A stretch of 64,000 nt of DNA from Marasmius tenuissimus (GCA_029532415.1 JAQOTA010000064.1:310001-374000); one strand, 5' to 3'; shown: positions 22,975-35,142, counted from the first letter of the stretch. Notes: generated by a model not told the origin, from the letters alone. Made by a program: numbers and translations.

Positions 22975-24491
22975 GCAGGTTCAGAATCAACGACTGAGTC
23001 CGGAAAACAAGTTACCTCACAACAAGTTGAAGAGTAATCGACCTTCGACCGAGACGCTGCAAACATGTATAAGAGGCTCGGTAAAATGAGTTACCGGGCA
23101 CGTGAACCAACTCACCCATCGCGACTAAATCCTGCCTTGACTTCCCCGAAGTGTTAGCCACACTGCTTTCTCCTGGTATTTCTCGTATTTTGTTGAAGGG
23201 CATGGTTGCTTCTTCCAATGATGTCACCACACACCCAAAATGATCAGTTATCGAGACGGTGAATGATAGAATTGAAACGCTCGTGCTAGGTCCATTAATC
23301 CAGCCAACGTGTCTTGTTCATGACCACCGTTGGAATAGGGGATCGGGGATAGCGGACCGAGCCGAGGATGTTTAGAACTGTTATTAAGTAGAGATATTAG
23401 CGGCGGTTAGAGCACGCCAGCTCATACGAGACAACCACGACAACAAATCCAGGCATTTCTCCTGTCAGTCTCTGATAGACCGTCCCACCGTCTTTAAATG
23501 CTCCATTCACGCGATTCCCCCAGGCCCTCGTAATGCGAAGGAGAGATAGGTATCGGGATGGTGAGAAAGAGGAAGGTTGGAAGGACGGTCACTTGGGCAA
23601 AGGGTTCGTGAAGTAACTGTACAATTGTGCCCTGGGCCTTCGCGGCGGACTTTTGGTAGACGTCTGTGCTCAGACTCGAGCTAGAGAAGGGTTCCGATCG
23701 ACGTAACATCTCTGAAGGAGTTCAGAACAATTGGAGGAAATAGGTGGGACCAAGAACATAAGACGTCGGCTTCACCTAGCAGCAAGAAGACTCGAGGTCA
23801 TACGAACGTTTACATCACTGAGACCAAAAGCGAAACGAGGAAGTGAGGGTAAAGCCAAACCAGCGAGCCATTTCCCTGAAACCTACGATTTCTGAGCACA
23901 CATCGCTGCAAGCGTGTATCCATAACCCATATTTATTGCCTCTCTAAGTTCCATCACTGGCTCGCAGACTCGATGAACGCATTCTCTATAAAAAAACAGT
24001 AATCTCACGGACTACTCAAGCTCCCGGGCTATAGGCGACGCACCCAAGGTGCCTACTTAGTAAAGATAGAAAGCAAAATGATGCTCGAAAGTAAACCACT
24101 AGCTCGGCGAAGGATGTGACTGGAGAGCCTATCCTAGCAGCTTCGCAGTACGCATGAACATTCGGCCGTATTCGTTGGCTTATGCTTTCTTCCAGTTCTC
24201 AGATAGCTCGCTCAGCCCAGGGAAAGAAAGAGCATGACCCCATGGAGGTAGTTCAGGCGTCTCGGTGAGAGACCATTAAAACACGCTGGGGTGGCAATTG
24301 TACGTTTTCAATAGCACAAAACAGAGCAATGTATTGGTTGATAATTTTTACGAGGAGCCGTGTATAGCCGATAGAGTACAGAAAACATGAATCAGGAAAA
24401 GAGAACCGTGAAATGAAGGAAGTACATATATCGAGTCTTTTGCACGCCGAGCTTACCAACCACGCTATCGTCGAGTGGACGATGATGTTTT
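22975..24491. other. Intergenic region where the P450 N terminus would be expected
   Basis: Frames at 23012-23230 and 23494-23709 do not look like a P450 membrane anchor or the first conserved helices. No other gene was recognised. Confidence 0.4.
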
Positions 24492-26610
24492 TCAAGTGCC
24501 AACCAAAGCTTCTGACGTAGCATCCCCATCCACCGCCACCCCAGCCGTCTCAGAGCCATGGCAATGGTTATGGTCATGTTCATGTTCATGCCCATTCCCA
24601 AACGGGAAATCCACTACAATCGCATGCGGCCACGACGAGAACTGCGACTTCGCAAACGCCGCCAACACCAACAGCTGTTTCCCGTCCGTCTCCTCCCATG
24701 TCTTCACAAGCGTTTCCGTCCACTGAGACCCCCATTGGTACTGATCCTGAATTCGGTCTCCAAGCGAGAGGGGGTGTAACAACTCTGCTTTTTCGATCGA
24801 GGGGAAATCGGGGACGTCAAAGTCGATAAAAGCGATCGGATGTCTTTCGTCGGCTGGTTCTAGACGGGCGTTCTGGATAATGTGGTCGAAGACTGAGGAG
24901 TGGGCTTGGAGGTAGCTCTTGAGGAGGTGACCGAAGAAGTTTACTTCGCTTTGGGTCATTGGGGATCGTCCGCCTGGTTCGACAGGTACAGTTAGAACGT
25001 CACAAATGGTCTTGGTAAGTGCTTACGGGATTTCATTTCTGCGATTTCGCTACAGACTGCTCGGTGTTCTTCCTTCCAATGTGTTTTACGGCAAGCGAGA
25101 GAGCAGTACATGACGGATTTACAGCCGAGACAGCGACGGTAGCGGAGACTGCGACATTCCTCGGGTGCTTTACCTTCGAGGGGGCACTACACAACAGGAG
25201 GTTAAGTCTACGAGACGCCAAAAAACATGCTACCAGACGACAGACCTCAGTGTTCGAACACAGCCCTTCTTCCTTCAACATCTGACGCAGATCGTAAAGC
25301 ACTTCAGATTTCCCAACAGCATTTTTCCAGCTCTTCCACAACGAGATCGACCCCTTCTCCTTGAGAACTTCGGGTTCCAACGCCTCTCGTTTACTATACC
25401 GAACGAACTGGCGAAGAACCTGTGGGTAAACCAAATAATTGGCAATATAATCGAGGACTTTCCCAGCCCACTCCGCGATACGACCTTCCGGCCTCGTCTT
25501 ATGCTTCTCGTCCATCTCGAGATACCGACGGTCGGCCAAAAAAATCGATCGGATAAACCCACCCTGGAGAACCTGCTCGACCCAAATAGGATCATGCATA
25601 CATCGATCCAGAGTCATCAACGATAACAAGACCAGATCATGTGCGTCTTTATATTCTTGACTATCGATCGATTTGGTCTCGAGCGTTTTTCGCTTGAGAG
25701 GCAACAAGGTCGATATCATGTCGAGTGATGCTGCGAGGGTGCCCCGGATGTGGGTTCGAAGGTAGATCGGGTTCATATCTGAGAAGCATTGGGGTGCCAT
25801 TGTGAGAAGCATGAGGTATGCTTTGAAGAAGCTGAATTCTTCGTTTGGCATTGTGCGGAGACGTTGGACACGGGTAGTGAGGTGTCGGAGAAGGATTTTT
25901 CCGAGCTCAGCGTCTTCTTTGTAGAGAACCGGACAGTTCGGATCTTCTGGGGGAGGTGGGGGTTGTGCGACCATTTCGGGGTCGACGTCGGAGTGGGCGA
26001 GACTGACTAGAGCGCAGGACCACGGTCCCCAGTTGGCGTGATCGATGTCGACGAGGAGGTACCACGCTTGGGTGACGAGGTGTTGCAGGTTAGGAGAGAC
26101 GTTTTTGAGCATTTTGGCTTTGCCATCGGGCAGGTCGATGATAGCGCTGATCGCGGTGATACTACACTCGAAAACATTCATCCCGGCGGCAGTAGTAGGG
26201 CGGTCTGGACCGATGATAAAGTTTCGAAGGAGGAAGTCTACCCAGGGGTCGAGTACGGATACCCAGTTGATTCGAACCTGGCTGGCAGCTACCGCGCGTT
26301 GCGCTTTCATGTGAGATGCCATAGCGGCCAAAATCTGGCAGACGCATTGGAGAGTGAGACTCGGATGGGAAATGTTGAATTTGGTGGGTGGTGGACCGAG
26401 CTTTTTGAGCGCACCGATAGCCCGTGCAGGAGTTGGATAACGTGCTACTGCTGTGTATATGTACTGAGCAGGTTTACTAATGGGAAATTCGCGATTTCCC
26501 TGTAGATGACATATTCAGAACGAGAACACAAGAGACATTGGACACACCTTTGAAAAGTTATAGGATCCCTTTTCCCACCTCGTGTTCGGAAATTCGTATT
26601 TTCGAGACAT
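24492..26610 (-). CDS. MYND-type zinc-finger protein, copy 2, with His-rich tail
   Basis: Paralogue of the gene at 18542-20528, in convergent orientation. The ATG at 26610 opens a short exon (MSRKYEFPNTRW and on to NFSK), then GNREFPISKPAQYIYTAVAR and LGPPPTKFN, matching the first copy. A long exon follows (VCQILAAMASHMK, LRTMPNEEFSFFKAYLMLLT, WKSWKNAVGKSEVLYDLRQM). The MYND finger is at about 25050-25190: CLGCKSVMYCSLACRKTHW with the closing EEHRAVC. The C-terminal domain starts MTQSEVNFFGHLLKSYLQAH and ends FPFGNG, followed by a His-rich segment (HEHEHDHNHCH) that copy 1 lacks. That tail may bind metal. The protein is otherwise intact, of about 650 residues. Partners are unknown. Confidence 0.8.
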
Positions 26611-28643
26611 GGCTGGTTTTTCTCTGTGGTAGCGACGCGGGCGGTTGATAATAATGGTTTGAAGCCAAGGGTCTCGCGCTCGGGTTCTTAAGATGTTGTC
26701 AATGTGTAGAACACATGTTTGCTAGCCTTGTGACCCGCTTGCCGTGTTCATTAATAAGTCACAGCAGTCTGGCGCTCGCGATGTCAGCAGGCCCCAGGAG
26801 TACAGGAGGATACAACGAGGCCAGTGGAAACCCATTACCAATGGGGGATGAAAACATTCGATAGAATGAAGAAGCCCGTACGAAACGGTTCCACTGGCAG
26901 AAGCCAAATTTAAAGGGAAAGGCTGTAGTTCGAGAGGACGAGAGAACGTTTTACACACGCGTCGAGGGCTTGGATCGATATAGATGCATACAAAGGCAGA
27001 TTAATTTTCATTGGGTATCATCGGATCGGGAATGTGGGTTTTAGGGTCAGGATGAGGGATGAACGTTGACTGTCCGCGGCAACGCTCAACTCGTTGGCAT
27101 GTGTCAAAAAAGCGTGCCAACGGTAGAAAAAAAGAAGGGATACTGGTAAAGGCTCTGGACCGTCAGCCAGTCCTAAAGCAATGGGGCCTGGGCCTGAGTC
27201 GTGAGCGAAAGGTACTGAAAAAACCAACAAAAATGGGAGGTGATGGCGAATCCCGCCATTCCAGATAACGGATAGTCTTATTTTCGGCCGAGATAGCGTG
27301 GATGGGGAATTAACAGGTAATCGTAGAGAAAGATGGTAAGACCCATGATTAGAGCGTGTGAGCCGAATTTTATGTCGAATGACTCGGCGCTGATTGATGA
27401 GACAAAGCAAGATGGTTAGACGCGCGTAGACGGCAGCCGGCGTTGTGCAACCAGAATCCCCATAAGGACGCCAGCGATGCCAGCCGTCACGACCGAGAGA
27501 ATGTAGAGCATACGATGGCCATCCATAACTTCTCGAGGTCTGCGTTCAAGTCTGGAACGGTCCTTCTATCATCCATTGTTCTTGAACCGGACAGAATGGG
27601 GCAGCGATGACAGTTGAAAGCGGAAAGGAAAGAAAGTACTCTGAGAACAGAAGATCGGGAATGGAGGGAAAATCAAAGCCAGAAAAACAGCATGAAAACG
27701 AAGCATACCAGTCTCTCCAACTTCTCGTGGCCCCCATTACCCAACTACCCAGCGTCTCCTGCATCCACCACCTCAGAAAGCGCATAAGTTCAACCTCGAG
27801 CGGCTAGTGAGCATCATCAGTACGAGATCCCGTAGAGCGCAGCTAAGTGGACACCAACTTTTAGGACGATCACCTTGTGTGCAAGATCAAGAAAACGGGT
27901 CGCCACGGGTTTGACTGACAGACTAATTTTGGTTCCAGAAGAGGGCTTTCATCAGACTAGTACATGGAAATAAAACCAAAATACATACGTTCAGCGTTCA
28001 CTGCGCCCGAGGCTATCCAAAATACGCGCCGTGAGCTGGTGTTCAGAGGGAGCGGATGGTGATGGAGCGGATGAGAGTTGTGAAGGGTGACAACCGTCAC
28101 AAAAGTGACCTGGTACGTATCAGACGAGCACAGCCCGAATTAAATAAAATCTTTATGAGATCAGAACGTTTTCTACCTAGGCCTAACCGACTCTCCAAAG
28201 ACGCGATGTCTTCGTTGAATATATTTGACAGTACCGTTACATATGCAGTTCAACACCTTGATTTACCCACTCTATCCGTTCCGAGCCTCCCGGTTCTTGA
28301 ACGTTGAACTATATTCCACCAATCGTGTACTCACGGCTACTGCGTCGAAGCAGGATCATCATAGTCACCATTTTTATCAATACGTTACCAGAGACGATTC
28401 GAGTTTTAGACGATAACCCGGGGTTAATTACCGCAGATACGACTCACGAGAAGCTGGATCGACAGGACTGTCAATCGATGGCAGAATGTCGACGAAGCCT
28501 AAGGCCTGAGGGGTTGCTTTTTGTATAAGAGTTTCGATCAATGAATGGAATTGCGTGAAATGATCATAAATAGGTGTGCAGAGAACTTCTAGATACAGGC
28601 CCAAGACTCAACACTGGGGGTCCAGAATTATATTCGGTGTGTC
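26611..28643. other. Intergenic region, mostly featureless
   Basis: Apart from the doubtful small membrane-protein exons near 27.3-27.8 kb, I see no gene, repeat or RNA here. Confidence 0.35.
27270..27810 (-). CDS. Possible small membrane-protein gene
   Basis: The minus strand offers short coding-like pieces: an exon with MDDRRTVPDLNADLEKLW, a hydrophobic piece MLYILSVVTAGIAGVLMGIL and, after a possible intron ending TCAATCAG, HALIMGLTIFLYDYLLIPHP ending RYLGRK and TAA near 27279. The frames of the first two pieces differ, so the joins are not certain. If real, it is a protein of about 100 residues with two membrane segments. No family is recognised. Confidence 0.22.
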
Positions 28644-29105
28644 TTAGTGAAATCCGTTCCTCGGGGATCTTCTCTTGGGACTAGTACTGACTGGAATATA
28701 GCTGAAAAAAAACTCTCATTAGTGGTGGTACCTCATGAAAGTGAAGAAACTTGAACGTACTCGAAAGTATTCCCGAGCCAAGGTGCGTCAACAACGGCGG
28801 TACTGTCAGCGTTCGGAATCTCGTGTGTAACATCATCTTCAGAAACGATGGCTGGAAATTTATGATACTTCGATGAGCCAAAGAAATGGGAGAATGTCAA
28901 AAAAGCAGGGCGTACAGTCGTATAGTTCTTCAAAGGGTTCGCAGAAAATATCATCTTCCAGGGCAATCTGCTGGATAGTAGGTGCTGAACGCCGCAATTG
29001 TCAACTTCCGAGCTCAGCAGTACAGTCAGTAATATACAACGTACCAGAACCATCGTCCCTGCGGAACCTTCTGTTGAATGCAAGCGGACTGTGCTCGTTG
29101 GTCAT
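28644..29105 (-). CDS. Small protein of unknown function, copy A (four exons, about 92 residues)
   Basis: Reads MTNEHSPLAFNRRFRRDDGS from the ATG at 29105, an intron (GTACGT to TTCAG), then APTIQQIALEDDIFCEPFEE. A second intron (GTACGCC to TTCCAG) leads to IVSEDDVTHEIPNADS and APWLGNTF. A third intron (GTACGTTC to TTTCAG) leads to DYIPVSTSPKRRSPRNGFH and TAA 28644-28646. It aligns with copy B at 30289-30782, including the first two intron positions and phases, so both are very likely real genes. There is no signal peptide, no membrane segment and no known domain. The acidic middle and basic end suggest a soluble, perhaps nuclear, peptide. The family is not recognised. Confidence 0.6.
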
Positions 29106-30288
29106 CTCGTATGCTGGTAAGATCGGATGAGAAATTCGTTGGTTGAGAAATTACTCATCCACCAAATCTTCCTTTTATACAACCCATCTCTTGGTACCGA
29201 TCCCGACTCCAACTCACCGTCCGAGTGCGTGAAGAATGAGTAGCGCAAGAAAACTGAACAGTCGAGACCAGCACTCGGATATGGGCGCGCGTACGAACGA
29301 CCTCAGCGACGCACCGGATACCCGACCCGAGAGGTCCTTTCATCACTCGCTCCTCATTTCCTTTCGGCTTCCTCTTCTTTCCTCTCATTTACTCCCTCCC
29401 TCGTACGAGAACATTAGCTGGCCGACATGAACGACGAGTTCGGTCCGAGAGAAGGATTGTCGGCCCTCGAGGAAACCTGGGTAGCGCGCTATGACGAAAG
29501 CTGGGAAACGTCCCTGATCGGCATTCTTGAGGGGAAAGTTAACGGGTCCAGAAGATGAATATCTTGCGTGTTTATGGGTTTGAAAGAAAAAAGAAAAGAG
29601 GAAAGACCTGACATCCGTACGCTCACCGTATAAATAGTCCTCTGGCTCACCATCCGTAGGGGCTACGGTCAAATGACTATAACGTTACTACTCATCATCT
29701 ATGACTTCATAGCTCACCCCTCTCGAAGTCCATCGGACGAGGATGAGGTCGAGACCGGAGTCTGTAGTAAATGAAAGATCTACACCTTCAATTGAGGCCG
29801 CAGCAGAACCTGAGGGATTTTTGCAGGGCGTTTCATACACGTGTAGAGGTCCGCGTACGGGGGAAGAATACCGATAGGCCGAAAGAAGCTTTTAAGCGCT
29901 AGAGGGTAATATCCGGTTCGGCAAAGTTTACTTATTACCTGGGTCGACGGGATGGAGTGAGAAGAATGGGACAAGGAGGTTTTGTAGTGTTGTTGAATCT
30001 TGATGCAACCGCCACCCTAACGTACATGCATACTACAAATACCAGAAAGCCCAAAGGTCTGTCATTACCACAGATGATTGTATTCCTCTTTTCCAGCGAG
30101 CCTTCAGCTTTGGAGCTTCAGGTCTCTCGTTTCAACATTTCTACACCTCGCTGGGCCGCGAACAGATACGCGAACGCTTCGGAAACTTCTGTTTAGATGC
30201 TCTAATTACTCTTGAGGCATATCGACAGTCGTCCCACCCTCGATTCGGAAATGCGGTCTAAGATTGATCATGAAATGCACTACTGCCT
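29106..30288. other. Spacer between the two small-protein genes; part of a duplicated segment
   Basis: The stretch around 29270-29480 resembles 30960-31200 (shared GACCCGAG block and a diverged match of about 60 bases beginning near 29427 and 31145). The duplication therefore covers more than the coding exons, with a period of about 1.7 kb. No further gene is supported. Confidence 0.4.
29172..29179 (-). promoter_or_regulatory. TATA box of small-protein gene A
   Basis: TATAAAAG on the minus strand, 67 bases above the ATG of the copy A gene. A TATA-like TATAAACA sits at the equivalent place in copy B. Confidence 0.4.
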
Positions 30289-30782
30289 CTACTGAACGAT
30301 CCTTGAACTACTTGAGCTTGTAGCATAATCGGTATACCGGTCGTGTCTAGATGAAACCGTGTCTTCGACCCTTCTTACGTGGGACCAGCACACCGCTGGG
30401 ATAAAACTGTGGAAGAGACGCTAAGTATCTGTATCGTACGGGAGTATAGTGCGTTGAACATACTCAAGAGAGCACATAAGCCGAGGCAATTCAACAGCGG
30501 CGTAACTTTCAGAATTGGATGCTAAAGGTCCCAGATAGTTGAGTCAGTAAACGATATCAGAGAGCTTTGAATACTACAAACAGTTGCAAAGCTCGTCCCA
30601 AGGTTGGTAGAAAGTATCGTCTTCCAAGCTGACTCTCTGCTGAATGGTTGGTACTGGACGTCAGAGTGAAATATTTGGATGGTCAGTTTCAAGCCGTACA
30701 GTGCAGTGTGGAGCGACGTACCGGAACCATCTTCCCTGGGGAATCGTTTGTTGAAAGCAAATGGACTGTGCTCGTTGGTCAT
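30289..30782 (-). CDS. Small protein of unknown function, copy B (about 102 residues)
   Basis: Begins MTNEHSPFAFNKRFPREDGS at the ATG at 30782, then after an intron VPTIQQRVSLEDDTFYQPWD and EL. These match copy A at about two thirds of positions, and the intron falls at the same codon and phase. A second intron donor (GTTTGTAG) is also at the same place; the downstream part (NSESYAAVELPRLMCSL, then a last exon) is more diverged. In copy A the last exon reads PKRRSPRNGFH. In copy B the corresponding residues (PRKKGRRHGFI) appear only in a neighbouring frame, so a small indel has changed the C terminus. My frame stops at 30289-30291. No known domain. Confidence 0.5.
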
Positions 30783-30830
30783 TTTGTGGGGAGGTACAGT
30801 CGACTGTTGCTGTGAGGTTGAACGGGTGAG

Positions 30831-30838
30831 TGTTTATA
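30831..30838 (-). promoter_or_regulatory. TATA-like box of small-protein gene B
   Basis: TATAAACA on the minus strand, 49 bases above the ATG of copy B, in the position equivalent to the TATA box of copy A. Confidence 0.3.
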
Positions 30839-32040
30839 AGAGCTACACAAGAACATCTCCCTTCTATATGAAGGCTCCGTTTCGCCTGCGATGGATCAAT
30901 TACCCAGCTTCACGCCCAGAACCTCTCCAAACTCCCGGAAAACGAACGGAATTTACCTCCCCAGAGAGAAAACCAAGTGAACGACTAGGTGGCGGGCGGA
31001 CTCGACCGTCGATGGTACCCGGATTTCCGACCCGAGCTTCTTTCTATAAAACGTTAACTTTCATTCTCATTCTGGTCTGGTTTAGGTTCGAACTCCACTC
31101 TTCTTTGGCTCATGGAGCTTTTACAGAGACGTGACTCGTCAACTTGTATGAGGAACTCGGACCGAAGGAAGGAATATCGATCCTTGGGGGTTCCTACGCA
31201 GCGAGCTGGATGCCCTCAGACGAGACCAAAGGGATGCTCCTATTCAGCCGCCTTGCGATGAAGCAAGGACTGAAAAGGTAACAAGACGTATATTTGTGAG
31301 GAATGACCGGGGGTGATATCTACCACTCTCACGTAGATGGCCCACTGAGCTACGGTCAGATACACGACCAGTGTGTTTCTCGGTATTTTGAGTATCACGT
31401 TTGGGTGTTCGAGGTTGCGCTCGGTTTCGTTCTGACTGTATCGTGATTCGTTCGGTTCTCGTTTGGCTCCGTGCGGGCCGAAGGCTCCCCTGATTACAGC
31501 AAAACACGCTCTTTTCGTGGCCGCTGTTAGTCCAATGATTAGGAGATGTTGAACTCGGGAAAAACGGGATATGGATGTTCTTTTCTTCCAGTGCTGACTT
31601 TAACCTCGTGGCATTGATCTTGACCTCGGCATGAAAGCGGGATGTGGTATGTTGTGGTTTTGATGTTGATGGTAAGCTCCTCGATTTGACGCGGATTCGT
31701 GAATTCCCGGTCCCCGAGAAGGATACGAACTCCGATGCTCAGAGAACGCGATCTCGACATCGAACTTATATTAGATCTTTCAACGCCACTTGCGGAGACA
31801 GTGTAAATAATGAGATATTAGTTAAAGAGAGCCTGAGGGCGCTTTTAGCTAACGAGGTACAATGAAGTGGAATAATCAATCCTGTCGAAGAAATTCGCAT
31901 CTATCTCCACCAATCGTTGTGCCGCACTCCACACAGCCGCCGGGTCATCGGCCCCATGTATACTTCATCCAAGGGGAGTTAGTTTTGGTGAGTTTGTCTC
32001 CAAGATATCCGTGGTTGGGACGGTGAAGACACCAGGAACA
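30839..32040. other. Intergenic region with the second copy of the duplicated flank
   Basis: Contains the second copy of the flank described at 29.3-29.5 kb. Other open frames (for example 31244-31507 minus) have no motif. Confidence 0.35.
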
Positions 32041-32044
32041 GTTT

Positions 32045-32580
32045 TTGTCGTTTTCTTCTCTGTCTATTATCACAGCCCTCTTGGCTATTTCCGCAAAGGC
32101 AGGGTTCACCTGTCGGCTCACATATTATCAGACTGGACTTTTAAGTTGCAGGTCTACTAAATTGGTCCTCTTGAGAGGGCTTGTGGCGGGTACAATAAGC
32201 GATTTTGCAAGTGTTTGCCGATCAACTTGTGGGTATTATCTGAAGTGTTCCCACTTGTTTGGTTAGAGCAAGGTCCTCAACTTCCTTTTTGTATGAAGCC
32301 CGTATATCAGTTCATCAAACATACCACAGCCCATTTCCTACCTGCCTGGGTTCCATATCTGCTCTTTGTTACCCAACCATGTAGCCCACTTCTCTCCTTA
32401 TTATCGCCCTCTTAGCTATTATCAGCCAAGGAGCCGTTTTCGTGACGGGTTCGACTCTAAGTAGACAGTGTACAAGGGGCGGGCCACATCTTGCCAGCCT
32501 GAATTGTGAGTCAAAAATTGAATTTCACGGTTGTGAAACTGGATTCGGGAACTGTAGAGGGCAACCGGCCCGATAAATCA
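32045..32580 (+). pseudogene. Two diverged copies of a small secreted-protein start, cysteine-containing
   Basis: At 32050-32110 the plus strand encodes a signal-peptide-like SLSIITALLAISAKAGF; at about 32397-32440 a second version reads LLIIALLAIISQGAVF. The second continues to a Cys-containing segment (LNCESKIEFHGCETGFGNC) and a stop near 32575. Neither has an ATG at the expected place: the first frame opens with TTG. They look like a tandem duplicate of a small secreted protein that has lost its start, or whose first exon is further upstream. The family is not recognised. Confidence 0.35.
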
Positions 32581-32719
32581 CCTCGTTCCCTTTGTGTAAA
32601 GGTACACCCCAGCGAAGGAAAAGGCTGAGGTTTTGTAATTGCTAACTTGATGAATTTACGAAGGCATATCTCAAAGATTACGTAGTAATAATAATTTTGA
32701 TTCCCATATGATAAAATTG

Positions 32720-32864
32720 TTGTGGAAACACAATGCCCGTTTACGAGGCGGCGTTCCGGCCCTTAGCGCTGGTCAGGTACCCGTAATGCAAGCCTTTTAA
32801 AGTACCGTTTTGCGTCGCTAGGGGCCGGGACACTGCCTTAGAAACGGGCATTGTGTTTCCACAA
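32720..32864. mobile_element. MITE of 145 bp with 23-base terminal inverted repeats
   Basis: Both ends are TTGTGGAAACACAATGCCCG and reverse complement, with further matching bases inward. The interior is GC-rich and non-coding. A target duplication could not be fixed: the outer flanks are themselves AT-rich and partly inverted (GATAAAATT and TTGATTCCC occur on both sides). The superfamily is unknown. Confidence 0.75.
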
Positions 32865-32924
32865 AGAAATTATTGGTCGGGAATCAAGAATTTTATCACT
32901 AGATAGTCGGTAAGATACACTCTG

Positions 32925-33146
32925 TGAACGCGGGATAGATTGTAATTCAACCTCCGGTTTCAACCTATCATTTCGTTATTTTCAACCTGAGCCTTCATGG
33001 ATTTCAACCTTTGTAGGTTGAAATTACGTCTACCCCAGGGCAGGTTGAATTGCAGTCTAAAACGTACCACTTCAACCTACGATATTTTCGGCCTCGTTGC
33101 GACACGCAAAGGTTGATAGTCAGTCAAAAGTAGGTTGTTTTCTAAA
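32925..33146. repeat. Left arm 'a' of an inverted pair carrying TTCAACCT motifs
   Basis: Starts CTCTGTGAACGC and contains many copies of TTCAACCT or AGGTTGAA in both orientations. Its reverse complement lies at 35143-35372, ending GCGTTCACAGAG. The arm also shares GGTTGATAGTCA and AGTAGGTTGTT with that partner. Arrays of short motifs just inside the ends are characteristic of CACTA/EnSpm-type transposons. Confidence 0.65.
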
Positions 33147-34047
33147 ACAGTCACGGCTTCAATTTTCCCGCTAGAAACGGTTTGTTTTTCCTTTGTTTTA
33201 GGTAGTTTGTTGTACTCGAATGCTCCCAGGGAAACACAGTACGAAATAGAAACAAAGCCATAAATTTATTGGGCGTACAACTACGAAACAAGCATATACT
33301 AGGGGCTCATGGTATCCGACTGGAGCCTCTGCAAGTCCCTATCTTTCTGCTCCCCTTCAACGGTACCTGGCTTTTTCAGTGTCGACGTTTGAGAATTGCG
33401 AGAAAGGAGAAAAACATACCTTCAATCTGCTACTTATTAATCGAAGACTTTGACATTGAAATCTGTGTTTGCGTCGCCAGTGAGCCGGGAACAAGACCTC
33501 AGCGTACATTGTTGTCAGCAATCACCAGTTCTGACCTGGTGACGTGTCGCACTAAGCTTTCAGACAACGAAGAATGAGGCAAAGAATAGAGAACTCAATA
33601 CTGGTGAGGGATAAACCAGCTCAAGACTGGGGAATACATGCAGAGTATCTACTTCTTATATACTACTTGGAGGACTGCGGCGTGTGTCTACGGTGAGGTA
33701 TGACATCAAGGTATGACATCGTGAAACAGTATCTGAAACAGGACCGACATGTGTCTACAGCATGTGGGTCCCTTCATGTATCTACCATGTGTCCATATGA
33801 TAAGATATGAGTCATGTGAGGGATAAGATATAGATAGGATGGAAAATGATAAGATAAGGAGGAAAGATAAGATAGGAGGGGAATTCATGACAATTGTGGA
33901 TAGTCTTGCACAGAACCAAGAGAGGATTTTCCAGACAGGTGCAAGAGATACATGTCTAAAAAACCGAGCTGAGGAGAACGAGAGCTAGAGCCAGACTTGA
34001 GGGTTCGAGACTTGAAGCTTGAAGCTTGAAGGTCGAAGGGCAACAAA
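33147..34047. other. Non-coding stretch, possible solo LTR
   Basis: From 33510 (TGTTGTCAGC) to 34045 (GGGCAACA) the sequence has TG...CA ends, a TATA-like CTTATATACTACTT near 33655 and GATAAGATA-rich low-complexity sequence, which resembles a fungal LTR. The flanking 5-mers do not match, so this is unproven. No gene is visible. Confidence 0.3.
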
Positions 34048-35142
34048 CACTATGAAAGTACGTAAGGTTGAAATTCAACCAACTTTCGGGTGAAATTCAC
34101 AGACAACCTACATTAGGTTGAATCATTTGGCATCGCTCGGACTAGGCTATTTTTCAATCTACCATATTCAACCTACATTTGAGGGATTATCAACACCCTC
34201 TCTACCCGACGCCACAATTTATGAACCCAGTTGACTCTAATAAAATAATACTAATACTTTGTACAGGATCTATAGAATATTCAAGCACAAGCAGACTTGT
34301 GCTTGGAAAAAAACTTCGCTACCAGGCGTGTTCCTTTTATGGAAGTGTGGGAGGAACTGCACAGTTCTTCGGGAACTTCTGAGATGGCTTGCCGTGACCA
34401 GCGTGAGTCGCCAAGTCACAGTGATTGCGCGACGCGCTGGCACTGGCGGCACTCCAGAGTCAAAGGGACCCACAAATTCCGATAGGCTCATGCTACACCT
34501 CAGGCTTCAACCTGTCAACTCTCAGCCTCAACGTCGTCTTATACTTGACTCTCGGTCTCTGTGCATTGTTCTCTGGGATTCTGGGGCTCATCTCTTCTTG
34601 GGGGACCTGTGCACCGACTTGCGACAAAAGGGAATCGAGCAGCTGAGATGCGCTCAAGGGACTTAGGTGAATGGTACGTTTCTAGGCTTTTTACCTTTTT
34701 TTTTGGCGACCATTGACTTTATCAACCATCTAGAATGCAGAAATCTTTAGTGATTTACTGGAATAGCCCGTGAAGAGCACGAAACAATGATTTATGCATG
34801 GAATACCCACGGCTTAGCTCTCGTCAGACTATACGTCGCGCATGGTCGACAATCCAGGTGTGTCTCATTACCGTAGAATTTGTTCCATCTCATGCTGACT
34901 CAACGAACATTTTGATTTGCTAGAAGACAGTTTGATGAACAACGGGAACTGGGAGCGGGTATACGGTGACCTCTTATACTATGTATAATGTGTTCAGTAG
35001 TGATGTGCTTGATAAATATACAATATTGCGTCTATTTCTAACACCGCTATGATAACTGCACCGCACAACAAAACCTAGAGATGAAGCAAAAAATGAAGCA
35101 AAATGAAGCCATTATAGCAATAAACCTGACATCAGTCAGTAT

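Noticed and set aside
30522..30782. Possible farnesylated pheromone precursor (unspliced end CNCL)
   Set aside because: The apparent CaaX-like end arises only if the second intron is ignored; the donor is conserved with copy A, and no typical pheromone processing motif is seen.
33510..34045. Solo LTR with TG...CA ends
   Set aside because: The flanking 5-mers differ and no partner copy is in the window; kept only as a low-confidence note.
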